DNA of 64,000 nt from Lonicera japonica. Taxonomy: Eukaryota; Streptophyta; Magnoliopsida; Dipsacales; Caprifoliaceae. Shown piece by piece: positions 1 through 10,164 of the stretch; position 1 is the first letter of the stretch, and each line of letters starts with the position of its first letter. The notes under the pieces were generated by a model, which had not been told where the DNA came from, ran no database searches, and was given only the letters and a program-made list of their open reading frames with translations. Location: assembly GCA_021464415.1 (NCBI GenBank), contig JAKCWG010000967.1:227842-291841 (forward strand), in the 5' to 3' direction. A program made the position numbers and the translations under genes.

Positions 1-1353
1 ACACAAGGGAGTACTCATCACTCAGGGCGTCACAGGGGGTTTTCGCATATGCGCGGTTCCGGCTCGATTCTTCTATAATACTTCTAGGGATTGACCCTCT
101 TAAGGTGGGAACAATAATATTTAAACTCCTTTTTTAACTTATTGTATCTATTACATACAAAATCCCACATCACCTAGGGTTTCTACTCAAGATACATACT
201 CATGGGGCTTTGGGGTAATTTATCCTATTTTATTGATTGAGTCTAACATATTATGATTATAAATTACTGCTTTGACATGAAACCCCAATTTCTATGCCAT
301 TTTTGGTAAGATCCGTACAAAACCCTTACGTACGGGTACTGGGGTGAACCAGATGATATGATACGCATACATATGAGCATATACCTAAACTTAAATGTGT
401 TTTTAAGATAAGATTTCATATATGGGTGGTATTCGTGTTGTGTTTGAGCTACTAGGTCATTTTTATGAGATTCTTACTTACTTAGCTAGTTCGTAAGTAT
501 GTTGGGCAGTGGATATGCCTATTTTGGAATGTAAAAGGTATTTTAACCTTATGGGAGGGTTATATGGGATTTATATGTTATATAAACAGTATGATCTTTT
601 ACTTAATGCCAGATTGTGGCGATCCCACTATACCTTACAAGTTCTAGTGTTTCATTCTTTAAACTATCAATTGACGGACTTGGCTAACATAGTCATGCAC
701 AATGAGGATACCACCATAGTTTTTAGATACATATGCATGCGTATGGATATCTTTGGAAACATCCTAATCTTATGCATATATATATATACATATCCTTATT
801 GCTTATACACGGTTGACAAAATGTACTATATGGTACATTTAAATGATATACATATGTACTTGGGAATTTCATGGATTTCTATATCGGTTAGCCGACACCG
901 TTCGTACTAGATAGATATTGGTTATTACCTGTAGCGTATAGCCTTGGTGGCTATGTGAGATTATTCTACTTCCTTGGGGGCATTTTCCATCTAGGTGGAC
1001 CTGGTAGGTGGTCCCTGTCTTGGGGGCAGAAGAAACCGAGTTGCCAGCTATCTTTGTGCACAATAAATTTAAAATCCTAGATGTGACGTAAATATATGAT
1101 ATGGCATGATGATAGATCTGGTCGCGGTGTTGTGGCATCTTTTATACAGATTCGGGCTATAGATTATTACTGTTTCATAACTACAGCTTTATAAGATATA
1201 AAAGTATCTTGGAGATACATGTTTTTACACGATATACAGAAAAGCCTGATAAACCTATGTTCTATCTATTTTATTCTTGATTTGGGGACTAGGATAGCAT
1301 CTATTTGCATTTTACGAGATGTTTTCATTGTATGGGTTGCTTCAGAAATGATG
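1..1353 (+). mobile_element. Decayed gypsy-type LTR, left part
   Basis: No convincing coding region is seen here. The sequence is a diverged counterpart, in opposite orientation, of the LTR at 30021-33646. For example 60-125 (a 'ggctcgat' word followed by 'aaggtgggaacaataatatt') aligns with the reverse complement of about 32820-32900, and the 'catggggctttgggg' stretch near 200 aligns with the reverse complement near 32745. The copia element at 1354 interrupts this LTR, and it resumes at 8371. Its true left end lies outside the window. Family membership is inferred from the relatedness to the 30-33 kb LTR and the resemblance of that LTR to those of the gag-only element at 34-41 kb. Confidence 0.5.
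1349..1353. repeat. Target-site duplication TGATG, left
   Basis: TGATG lies directly before the TGTTGACC start of the copia 5' LTR and is repeated directly after the 3' LTR at 8366-8370. The exact 5-bp match defines the insertion as 1354-8365. Confidence 0.88.
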
Positions 1354-2998
1354 TGTTGACCTAAGGTCTTAATCTTATTTTGATAATAATAATAAATCAA
1401 TCATGTGTAATTTAACATGTTTCTTGATATATCTCAAATATTTGCAATACTTTTTAATTGTCATCTTTGCATAAATTGAGGGGGAGCATATTATTCATTT
1501 ACAATTATATGCTATTTATGCTTGTTATTGTTAACACGCATTAACTCTATTGTCATCATCAAAAAGGGGGAGATTGTTCACCTTAAAGTCAATTAATCTT
1601 ATTTTGATAATTACAATAAGTTAATAAAGTGTTATTTAACTCGGTGATATACATGTGCTATACAAAACCAAGAAATGAACTCAAGTGATATACATGTGCT
1701 ATACAAAACCAAGAAAGGATCAAGAACATCAAAGAAGTGAAGATACGAATAAGAAAATCAAGCATCACGAAGACTCGAAGTATCATTAAATTGAGTGAGT
1801 ACTTAGATTTTATGTAAAGATACTTTATTAATTAAATCCCTATAGCTCAAACATATTCTTGCATCTTTTAAAGATTGATTCAAACTAGCTTGAAATTGAA
1901 TTTATTTGAAAAACATCATTTTACAAAAATCGAGTTTCAAAATAAATTCATATTAATTTTAAATGATCATATTTTAAGCTATAATAAAAATGCGTATCTT
2001 AGAAACATATATTTGAGGTTCAAAAATCATTAGAATTTTATTTGGAACAAAATTCTTAAATTGGAAAAATATTTTTATTTTTCGTTTAAAATTCGCTCAA
2101 TTTTTGCCCAGTTTTGATCTAACGGTAAAATGGAGGTCTTCCTATACTCCGATCATTTTGAAATTTTTACAGTAGTTATACAACATCTCCTGACAATTTT
2201 GACAAAAAGTTAAGCATGATCCAACGGTCTAATTGAGAGAAATTAACAAAATAATTTTAATTTTTTTTGTCAAAACTAGCTGTTGGAAAGTTTGAAAATG
2301 TATACCTTGGAGCCAAAACCTCTCTTAATCATCCCCAATGACCATATGGTTTTGCAAGCTATATATATGATGTCTTAGACATGTTTTAACACACTTGAAT
2401 CATTCTACAAACTTATTTTACATATATACAAAGTTATTCAAGTATTCAATTCATCTTATTGATCAAATTCTTCATTTTTGAGCTATACACTTTGATCAAT
2501 TTTGATATCTCTTAGTGTGAGTTTCATTTGTATTTTGTTATACACAAGAGAGATATTGTACATTGGTGTTAGCCACCAAAACTTATTCAAATCATATTTG
2601 TGAGAGGTGTATCTCATAGAATAGCAAGAGGGATTTCTTGTGAGAATATTGAGGGTGTTTCAATACTTGTAAGAGTATGTGAGAAGAATACACTTGTAGA
2701 TGTTTGATCTTCACCCGGAAGGAGATCGGTTATAGTGGAAATTCTCGGGGAACTAACCGAGCGCGGAGTAGGGGAACAAGCCGAACCGTGTGGACAAAAA
2801 ATCTTCGACTTCGATCGGTTCAATCTTTCTATCTCTTCCTCTATTATATTGTGCTATTTATTCACTGTGTTTGGAATTAACTTTGTTCTTGATTGATTGA
2901 TAAATATAGACATCAAATATTTTTAAATCATTTATAAAAATCCGATTAAGTTTTAAAAACCCTATTCACCCCCCCTCTAGGGTATTTTTCGACCTACA
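1354..2998 (+). repeat. Copia 5' LTR
   Basis: Starts TGTTGACC and ends CCTACA, and matches 6630-8365 along nearly its whole length. The first about 220 bp (1354-1574) end in a second polypurine tract at 1561-1574 followed by a second LTR-like start (TGTTCACC at 1575), so the LTR holds an internal partial repeat of the element's own 3' junction. Relative to the 3' LTR about 100 bp near 1640-1690 are missing and a short segment with the word 'tgatatacatgtgctata' is duplicated instead. Confidence 0.88.
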
Positions 2999-3000
2999 AT

Positions 3001-3011
3001 TGGTATCAGAG
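3001..3011 (+). other. Primer-binding site, tRNA-Met type
   Basis: TGGTATCAGAG begins two bases after the 5' LTR end. This is the usual initiator-tRNA-Met complement of plant copia elements. Confidence 0.85.
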
Positions 3012-3054
3012 GTTGTACTCTTGTTTTGATTTAACAATCTTAGAGTTTACGATC

Positions 3055-4710
3055 ATGTCTATTTATCAAGGAACCGAAATTAACGAAGGTTCTTCCACCA
3101 CTAGACCATCTCTGTTTGATGGCAAAAATTATAGTTATTGGAAAAGTCGTATGTGTACTTTTCTTCAAGCTAGTGATTTTGAACAATGGAAGGTTACACT
3201 CATTGGACCTTATAAGATTACCAAAACCGATGAAAATGGTATAGTCACTCCTAAATCTATTTTCGAATATGATGAGAATGATATTAAGAAAATCCAATTT
3301 AATGCTAAAGCCTTGAATGCTCTACATTGTGCATTAACTATAGATGAATACAACAAGATTTCTAGTTGTAAAATTGCCAAAGAAATTTGGGATAAATTAG
3401 AAGTTGCCTATGAAGGAACTTCACAAGTTAAGGATAATAATATTAATATGCTCGTTCATGATTATGAACTTTTCAAAATGGAGCCTAATGAATCACTTGC
3501 TTCTATGTATAGTGGGTTCTCTATTATTACTAATGCTTTAGATCTTCTTGGAAAGGAATATTCTAATGAGGATAAGATTCGAAAGATTCTTAGAACTCTT
3601 CCCAAGAAATGGAGACCCAAAGTAACGTCTATTCAAGAAGCCAAGAATCTCAAGACGATAAGCATGGATGAACTCTTGGGTTCACTTAAAACCCATGAGA
3701 AGAAATTGGCAAGAGAAGAAGAAAGTGATTCAAAAGCCAAAAAGTCTCTAGCTCTCAAGGCAACTCAACTAGATAATGATGAAGAGTTGATGATAGAAGA
3801 TGAGGATATGGCTCTTCTTTCTAGAAAATTCATAAAATTTCTAGCCAAGAAGAAGAAATTTCAAGGTAAAGGAAACAACTTTGATTCGTCATCAAGAAGG
3901 AACAATGATCGATCTATTCAACCAAGAGTTGAAAATGAAGAAGAAAAGAAGTGTTTCCATTGTCATGAACCAGGGCATTTCAAAACAAATTGCCCGGTTA
4001 GAAGAAAGGACAGAAGAGACAAAAGAGACAAAGCCTTCAAACAAGTACGACACGCCCTCAAAGGTACTTGGAGTGATTCCGAAGAAGGTGAATCCAATGC
4101 CGATTCTAGCGACGAGAAAACGGCAAATCTTTGCCTTATGGCAAGAGACGATGAGGTGTGCTTGAAAGCCAAAGGAAGCAAAATCAAGTGGTTCTTGGAT
4201 AGTGGTTGCTCAAAGCACATGACGGGAGACAAGAACAACTTCTTAAGTCTTATTCCCAAGAAAGGAGGGAATGTGACTTTCGGGGACAACGCCAAGGGCA
4301 AAATCATTGGTATAAGTAAGCCTGGTAATAAATCTTCTTATATTGATAATGTTTTACTTGTTGACGGTTTAAAACATAACTTGCTTAGTATTAGTCAATT
4401 ATGTGATAAAGGTTATGAAGTTATTTTTAAATCCGAATGTTGCATTGTAAAAAATATTAGTGATAATTCTATCTTGTTTGTTGCTTATAGATCAAATAAC
4501 GTATATACTCTTGAACTTGATGATTTATCTCAACAAGATGTTAAATGTTTATCTGTGTTAAATGATGCTTCTTGGTTATGGCATAGAAGATTAGGTCATG
4601 CTAATATGGATTTAATTAATAAATTATCTAAAAAGGAATTAGTTAAAGGATTGCCTAAAACTAAATTTGCTAAAGATAGAATTTGTGATGCTTGTCAACT
4701 TGGTAAATAA
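3055..4710 (+). pseudogene. Copia gag-protease-preintegrase polyprotein, truncated
   Basis: The ATG at 3055 gives a 551-residue frame starting MSIYQGTEINEG. Residues about 20-240 are the copia gag/UBN2-like region. A CCHC zinc knuckle (CFHCHEPGHFKTNC) lies near residues 300-313 and packages RNA. An aspartic-protease active site (FLDSGCSKHM) lies near 380-390. The GAG-preintegrase motif (WHRRLGH) is near 507-513 with the CxxC that follows it. The frame ends in TAA right after CQLGK, where family members normally read on. About 15 codons of recognisable homology follow and then the element sequence stops. Integrase, RT and RNase H are missing, so at most gag and protease could be made. The upstream in-frame codons from 3013 lack an ATG. 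Confidence 0.85.
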
Positions 4711-5552
4711 CATAAGTCTTCATTTTGCATGTTATTATAAACTAACAATACTTTTGCAGTATAAAAATCATTATTTATCATCCAAAGAAAAGAAAGGAAC
4801 AGAATCTGAAGATCATCAGTATCAAAATTCAAAACAGCATCGAGACTAGAAGAGGAATAATCAACAAAATTATGCTCCATATCTAATAGAGCTGTCCAAT
4901 CAGGACTCATTGGCTCGGCAACCTCCGCAATAGTACCACTTTGAGAAAATTGTGATGTATGGCCTTCCAAAGCAGCTTGGTAATCTGACATAGTCAGATG
5001 TGCCGGCAAACCCACATTAGTTCGAAAAGCACCATGGTCTGAAAGATTTTCGGTAGTCGGAAGAATTTCAGGTGCAACATTTTTTACTAACGATAGGGGC
5101 CCTATAGAACTTCGAGGATAAGCAAAAGAAAAGCATTGGTTAGCGCTAGAAGACTCTCCTAATCGAGCCTCTAATGTTGTCACTCGTGATTGCAAAGCCT
5201 TTAACGCTGTCACTCGTGATTGTAACTCTTGTACCTTTTATTCAAGAGAAACAATGAGCGCAGTACAGCCTTTACTGGGATTCTCGACTCTCGCCTTAGC
5301 TTAAAAAAGAAATGAATAGAGAGTCTCAAGATATTGATGTTCGGGAATATTTTGCAAAATATGTGCAACACTATTTACCCCAAAAACGGTGAAGATTGTA
5401 CGATAATCTTGACGACTAATTACATCCATAAAAATTTGTGCATATTCACACCATGGCTGACATTTCTTGCGTCTATAAGTGCAAGCAGCACAAGACGGAC
5501 CTGTACAACGGAAGGTATTCGGCATACTTGTGATTTGCTTTCCCTTACTCAT
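4695..5552 (-). pseudogene. LOB-domain (LBD/ASL) transcription factor pseudogene inside the copia element
   Basis: Read on the minus strand from the ATG at 5550-5552. The frame has the signature LOB block C-x2-C-x6-C-x3-C at residues 21, 24, 31 and 35 (SCAACTYRRKKCQPWC). A GAS-like segment with the words VFGVNSVAHILQNIP follows. After one in-frame TAA (5301-5303) come AKARVENPSKGC, where family members have EARLRDPVYGC, and a leucine-spaced coiled coil interrupted by a second TAA near 5235. Without those two stops the frame runs on to 4695. LBD proteins are plant-specific DNA-binding regulators of organ boundaries and lateral organs. No intron is apparent. The fragment is antisense to the host element and lies where pol should be, which suggests capture of a gene or transcript. 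The C-terminal part (below about 4900) shows no domain I recognise. Confidence 0.8.
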
Positions 5553-5559
5553 GGGTACC

Positions 5560-6614
5560 TCCTATAAAAGTTATAAGAAGAAAATGGATCTCAAGGAAGA
5601 CAACAAGAAAGAGGGGACAAGAGGCATCTAACAATTAAAAAATTCCGAAAACGAAAAGTTGTCATCCTAAAAGGTCAAAAATACAGCGCCCGCGTACATC
5701 TAGAGTCCACCGCCCTAGCACGGTCTAGATCCCTCTTTGATGTTGACATAGGGGGAGAAAATGTGCGTAATGTTGATGCTGCGGTAAAAGGTAAGATTTT
5801 GTTTTGCTGCGGTAAGATTTTTTTTTGCTGTGGTAAGATTTTTTTTATACCGACTTCAAATATTTTGGTAAGACTTTTAAATGCTTTATGTCTTTAATAT
5901 TCATACTTGTTTTCTTTTGCATGTTATATTTCGTGTTTTGACATTTTATTGAGCCATTAAAAAAAATTAAACAAAAAAAACAAAAAAAATGGCAAAATAA
6001 TGTGCAGAAAATTGGACATGGTACAACTTCACAGCTAAAATTGTACCAATTGGCTGAGAATTAGGTTCTCTACCATATATTTCTGGAAAGCTCTATGTGT
6101 CTAACTCAATTTACAGTGCATCAATCGGAGTTTTCTACAAAGAGTTATAGCAATTCTCCTATAAAGGACTTTGACATTTCAGCGAATTTTTTATGATTCT
6201 TGAGCAGTAAAACAGCATGCTATCCTCAAAAACAGCTTGTTGGCCTAAGCCAATTTTTTTTTCAGCAGCTCAAAAGGATCCATTAGGTGACGTATACGTG
6301 AGTCCAATTCACCACAACCTCAAGAGTCACTCCTTTTTGATGATATCAAAGGGGGAGAAATAATGTGTGTGATGTGTGTGAGTTTTTAAGCCAAGTTTAA
6401 AGAGTAATAATGATACACACTCTAAGAACTATGACTATATTTAAGTTTTAACTATTAAACTATTTCTTTCATTTTATTACTATGCCTGGATTACTTATTA
6501 TTCTATATTTTTACTTATATGCATATATTGAGGTGGAGCTTATTTATTGTTTAAAAATTTACTTCTCAAAATATTATTATTTATTGATAACACACATTAA
6601 TTTATTGTCATCAT
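5560..6614 (+). other. Copia 3' non-coding region with repeated purine-tract modules
   Basis: No ORF is supported. Two blocks end in a purine tract resembling the real polypurine tract: 'agggggagaaaatgtgcg' near 5750 and 'aaagggggagaaataatgtg' near 6350. Each follows a 'ctttgatgttgacat'-like or 'tttttgatgatatcaa' word. A short direct repeat of 'ggtaagattttttt' lies at 5785-5870. This type of leader to the polypurine tract is common in long plant copia elements. The block at 5570-5690 may belong to the upstream region of the captured LBD gene. Confidence 0.55.
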
Positions 6615-6629
6615 CAAAAAGGGGGAGAT
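6615..6629 (+). other. Copia polypurine tract
   Basis: AAAAAGGGGGAGAT sits directly before the 3' LTR start at 6630 and serves as plus-strand primer. An almost identical tract recurs inside each LTR (1561-1574 and 6837-6850). Confidence 0.8.
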
Positions 6630-8365
6630 TGTTGACCTAAGGTCTTAATCTTATTTTGATAATAACAATAAATCAATCATGTGTAATTTAACATGTTTCT
6701 TGATATATCTCAAATATTTGCAATACTTTTTAATTGTCATCTTTGCATAAATTGAGGGGGAGCACATTATTAATTTACATTTATATGCTATTTATGCTTG
6801 TTATTGTTAACACACATTAACTCTATTGTCATCATCAAAAAGGGGGAGATTGTTCACCTTAAAGTCAATTAATCTTATTTTGATAATTATAATAAGTTAA
6901 TAAAGTGTTATTTAACTCGGTTGTTCCAATGATGATAGCCATTTTAACCGATATATCTTCCGACCAAGTGTAACTTCAAACCGAAGCAATCAAAATCTCA
7001 CACAAGCTTTACAAACGCCTCTACTCACAAGAAATGAACTCAAGTGATATACATGTGCTATACAAAACCAAGAAAGGATCAAGAACATCAAATAAGTGAA
7101 GATACGCACAAGAAAATCAAGCATCACGAAGACTCGAATTATCATTAAATTGAGTGAGTGCTTAGATTTTATGTAAAGATACTTTATTGATTAAATCCCT
7201 ATAGCTCAAACATATTCTTGCATCTTTTAAAGATTGATTCAAACTAGCTTGAAATTGAATTTATTTGAAAAACATCATTTTACAAAAATCGAGTTTCAAA
7301 ATAAATTCATATTAATTTTAAATGATCATATTTTAAGCTATAATAAAAATGGGTATCTTAGAAACATATATTTGAGATTTAAAAATCATTAGAATTTTAT
7401 TTGGAACTAAATTATGAAATTGGAAAAATATTTTTATTTTTCGTTTAAAACTCACTCAATTTTTGCCCAGTTTTGATCTAACGGTAAAATGGAGGCCTTC
7501 CCGTACTCCGATCATTTTGAAATTTTTATAGTAGTTATACAACATCTCCTGACAATTTTGACTAAAATTTAAGCATGATCCAACGGTCTAATTGAGAGAA
7601 ATTAACAAAATAATTTTAGATTGTTTTGTCAAAACTAGCTGTTGAAAAGTTTGAAAATGTATATCTTGGAGCCAAAACCTCTTTTAATCATCCCCAACGG
7701 CCATATGGTTTTGCAAGCTATATATATATCATGTCTTAGACATGTTTTAACACACTTGAATCATTCTACAAACTTATTTTACATATATACAAAGTTATTC
7801 AAGTATTCAATTCATCTTATTGATCAAATTCTTCATTTTTGAGCTATACACTTTGATCAATTTTGATATCTCTTAGTGTGAGTTTCATTTGTATTTTGTT
7901 ATACACAAGAGAGATATTGTACATTGGTGTTAGCCACCAAAACTTATTCAAATCATATTTGTGAGAGGTGTATCTCATAGAATAGTAAGAGGGATTTCTT
8001 GTGAGAGTATTGAGGGTGTTTCAATACTTGTAAGAGTATGTGAGAAGAATACACTTGTAGATGTTTGATCTTCACCCGGAAGGAGATCGGTTATAGTGGA
8101 AATTCTCGGGGAACTAACCGAGCGCGGAGTAGGGGAACAAGCAGAACCGTGTGGACAAAAAATCTTCGACTTCGATCGGTTCAATCTTTCTATCTCTTCC
8201 TCTATTATATTGTGCTATTCATTCACTGTGTTTGGAATTAATTTTGTTCTTGATTGCTTGATAAATATAGACATCAAATATTTTTAAATCATTTTTAAAA
8301 GTCCGATTAAGTTTTAAAAACCTTATTCACCCCCCCCCCCCCTCTAGGGTATTTTCCGACCTACA
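6630..8365 (+). repeat. Copia 3' LTR
   Basis: Starts TGTTGACC and ends CGACCTACA. It matches the 5' LTR and retains about 100 bp (near 6921-7030) missing from that copy. It contains the internal polypurine tract and second LTR-like head at 6837-6860. A C homopolymer near 8329-8342 is longer than in the 5' LTR. Directly followed by the TGATG target duplication. Confidence 0.88.
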
Positions 8366-8370
8366 TGATG
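8366..8370. repeat. Target-site duplication TGATG, right
   Basis: Exact copy of 1349-1353, directly abutting the 3' LTR end. Confidence 0.88.
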
Positions 8371-8797
8371 TATATACATTTACAATTGCACAGACATAAA
8401 AGGATTATATATTATATAGAGGAGATTTATTACAGAGAAGAATCATATAAACTAACCTTACTTTTAATTATATTGCATTGCATGGCATGCACGATTTCCA
8501 ACCTATTTTCTTATATAAAAACCTTATAGTTCCCACTAAGCCCGTTTGGCTCACTCCCATTTTCCAAATAGTTTTGCAGGCATTTCTCGGGGACGGTAAG
8601 CTTACGGATCCTAGTTAGCTCTGATGGCCGGTTGCTAAAGTCGTTTGGAAGCGACTTGTATTATATACCTTAATTTATTATCTATTTGCACATTGGATTT
8701 CCATATGTATAATTTCTATGAGATTGGGACCTCGTTGGAGGCTTTGTACACATCGTACTTCCCACCGGTCAAGCGAGAGCTTTCTCTTTCAAACCAG
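8371..8797 (+). mobile_element. Decayed gypsy-type LTR, right part
   Basis: Continuation of the LTR begun at 1. 8470-8600 aligns with the reverse complement of about 30480-30600; shared words include 'ccttatagttcccact' and 'ttttgcagg'. The match can be followed to about 8745 through 'cctcgttggag' (reverse complement near 30290). The Athila gag begins just after this, so the Athila element lost its 5' LTR at this junction. Confidence 0.5.
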
Positions 8798-8799
8798 GT

Positions 8800-10123
8800 A
8801 TGCTTCAACATATCCCCTCTTTTCATGGTATGGAGTCGAAAAACCCATACTTGCATTTGAAAGACTTTGAAGAAGTCTGCTCCACATTTTGTGAGGCAAA
8901 CATTGATGAGGATGTCATGCGATTAAAACTCTTTCCTTTCTCCCTAAAAGATAACAGAAGAATTTTTCTAAATGATCAAAGACCGCAATTAATTCGGTCT
9001 TGGCAAGAACTTCAAGCGGAGTTTCTAAAACAATTCTTTTCCGTTTATAGAACTAATACTTTAAGAAGGGCGATATCTAATTTTTTGCCAAAAGATAATG
9101 AAGCTTTTTGTAAGTGTTGGGAAAGGTGCAAAGAGCTTCTAAATGCATGCCCTCACCATGGTCACGAAACTTGGAGCCTTGTTAGTTTTTTCTATGAATC
9201 CCTCACCCTTGATATGCGTACTTTTGTTGAGACCATGTGTAATGGTCAATTCTTGAGCAAGAATCCCGATGAGGCTTTGTTATATTTTGATGAACTAGCG
9301 GATGGTGCCTAAAATTGGAACACCTATACCGAAGAACCTAAAGCCAAGCCTCAAGGAAAAGGTGGGTTGTACCATTTATCCAACGAGGATGACATGGGTG
9401 CAAGATTGTTCCAATTGTCTAAGAAAGTAGAGGCAATGGAGGCAAGTAAGCTTAGAGAGGTCAATGTAGTATCCTCGAGTCAAGTTATGTGTCATTTATG
9501 AAAACTCGGGACACACTACCAAGGATTACCCTACCATTCCCGCTTTTCGAGAAGTCCTAAAAAATCTCGCCCATGTCAATGCTTTAAATCAGTACAACCA
9601 ATACCGAAACGAAAACGACCCCTATTCTCAAAAGTACAATGAGGGATGGAAGAATCACTCTAATTTCAGTTGGGGAGGAAATCAAAGTCAGAATCACAAC
9701 CAATATCATTAAAACCAAAGGCAACAACAACCTCGTAACTCTTTTGCTCCACCTCAGAATCAAAATCCCAACCAAAACCTAGAAGCTTTGTTGAGATCAT
9801 TTGTGGACAAGATGGATCGTGATGTGGGTGAGTTAAAAACTCAAATGTCTAAGCTCACCACCTCCCTAGCTACCCAAGAGAAGGGAAATTTCCCGTCTCA
9901 ACCTTTAGTTAATCCTAGAGGCCAAGTTCAAGTCATAGAGGGAGGAAAGTCTAGCACTAAGTTAGAAGAACTCAAATCCATCACACTCCTTCGGATTGGG
10001 AAAGAGGTAGACAAAACTATTGTTTCTAAAACCCCCAAAGTGGCGGACATAGTTAAGCCAATGAGTGTTAAGGTTACGGAGGTTGAGAAGGTTGTGAGTG
10101 AAGAGAAGAAGAGAGAGGAATAG
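8800..10123 (+). pseudogene. Athila gag remnant
   Basis: From 8800 a 170-codon stretch matches the plant retrotransposon gag domain (key words LKDFEEVCSTF, RSWQELQAEFLKQFF, KDNEAFCKCWERCKELL). It ends in a stop at 9310-9312. Homologous sequence continues past the stop and through frameshifts to a Q/N-rich region (9590-9780). From 9788 to 10123 comes a lysine/glutamate-rich, probably coiled-coil stretch typical of the gag C-terminus. Gag forms the virus-like particle. This copy cannot make an intact one. Confidence 0.75.
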
Positions 10124-10164
10124 AAACAAAGAAAGGAAAATCTCGAAAAAAAAAGGGGATCAAA

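Larger units (their letters stand above)
1354..8365 (+). mobile_element. Complete non-autonomous Ty1/copia element carrying a host gene fragment
   Basis: This 7,012-bp element has two long LTRs (1645 and 1736 bp), a tRNA-Met type primer site, a gag-protease-preintegrase ORF, a polypurine tract and a 5-bp TSD. The integrase core, reverse transcriptase and RNase H are absent. Their place is taken by about 0.85 kb of antisense LOB-domain gene sequence and about 1 kb of non-coding DNA. It would need enzymes supplied by a related element in order to move. The LTRs are very similar but differ by an indel near 1640-1690, so the insertion is not brand new. Copia assignment rests on domain order and on the zinc-knuckle and GAG-preintegrase motifs. 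The lineage was not resolved. Confidence 0.85.

Noticed and set aside
509..1138. Open stretches in the first kilobase as genes
   Set aside because: Low-complexity translations with no motif, and the DNA aligns with a decayed LTR.
2614..2823. Minus-strand 69-codon frame repeated at 7975-8184 as a conserved small gene
   Set aside because: Both copies lie in the two LTRs of the same element; the duplication explains their conservation.
1575..2998. TGTTCACC at 1575 as the true start of the copia LTR
   Set aside because: The following sequence is repeated at 6851, but the about 220 bp before it are repeated too, and only the earlier start (1354) gives a matching TSD (TGATG) with the right end.
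3963..4307. Minus-strand frame within the copia polyprotein
   Set aside because: Shadow of the plus-strand gag-protease frame, which has clear motifs.
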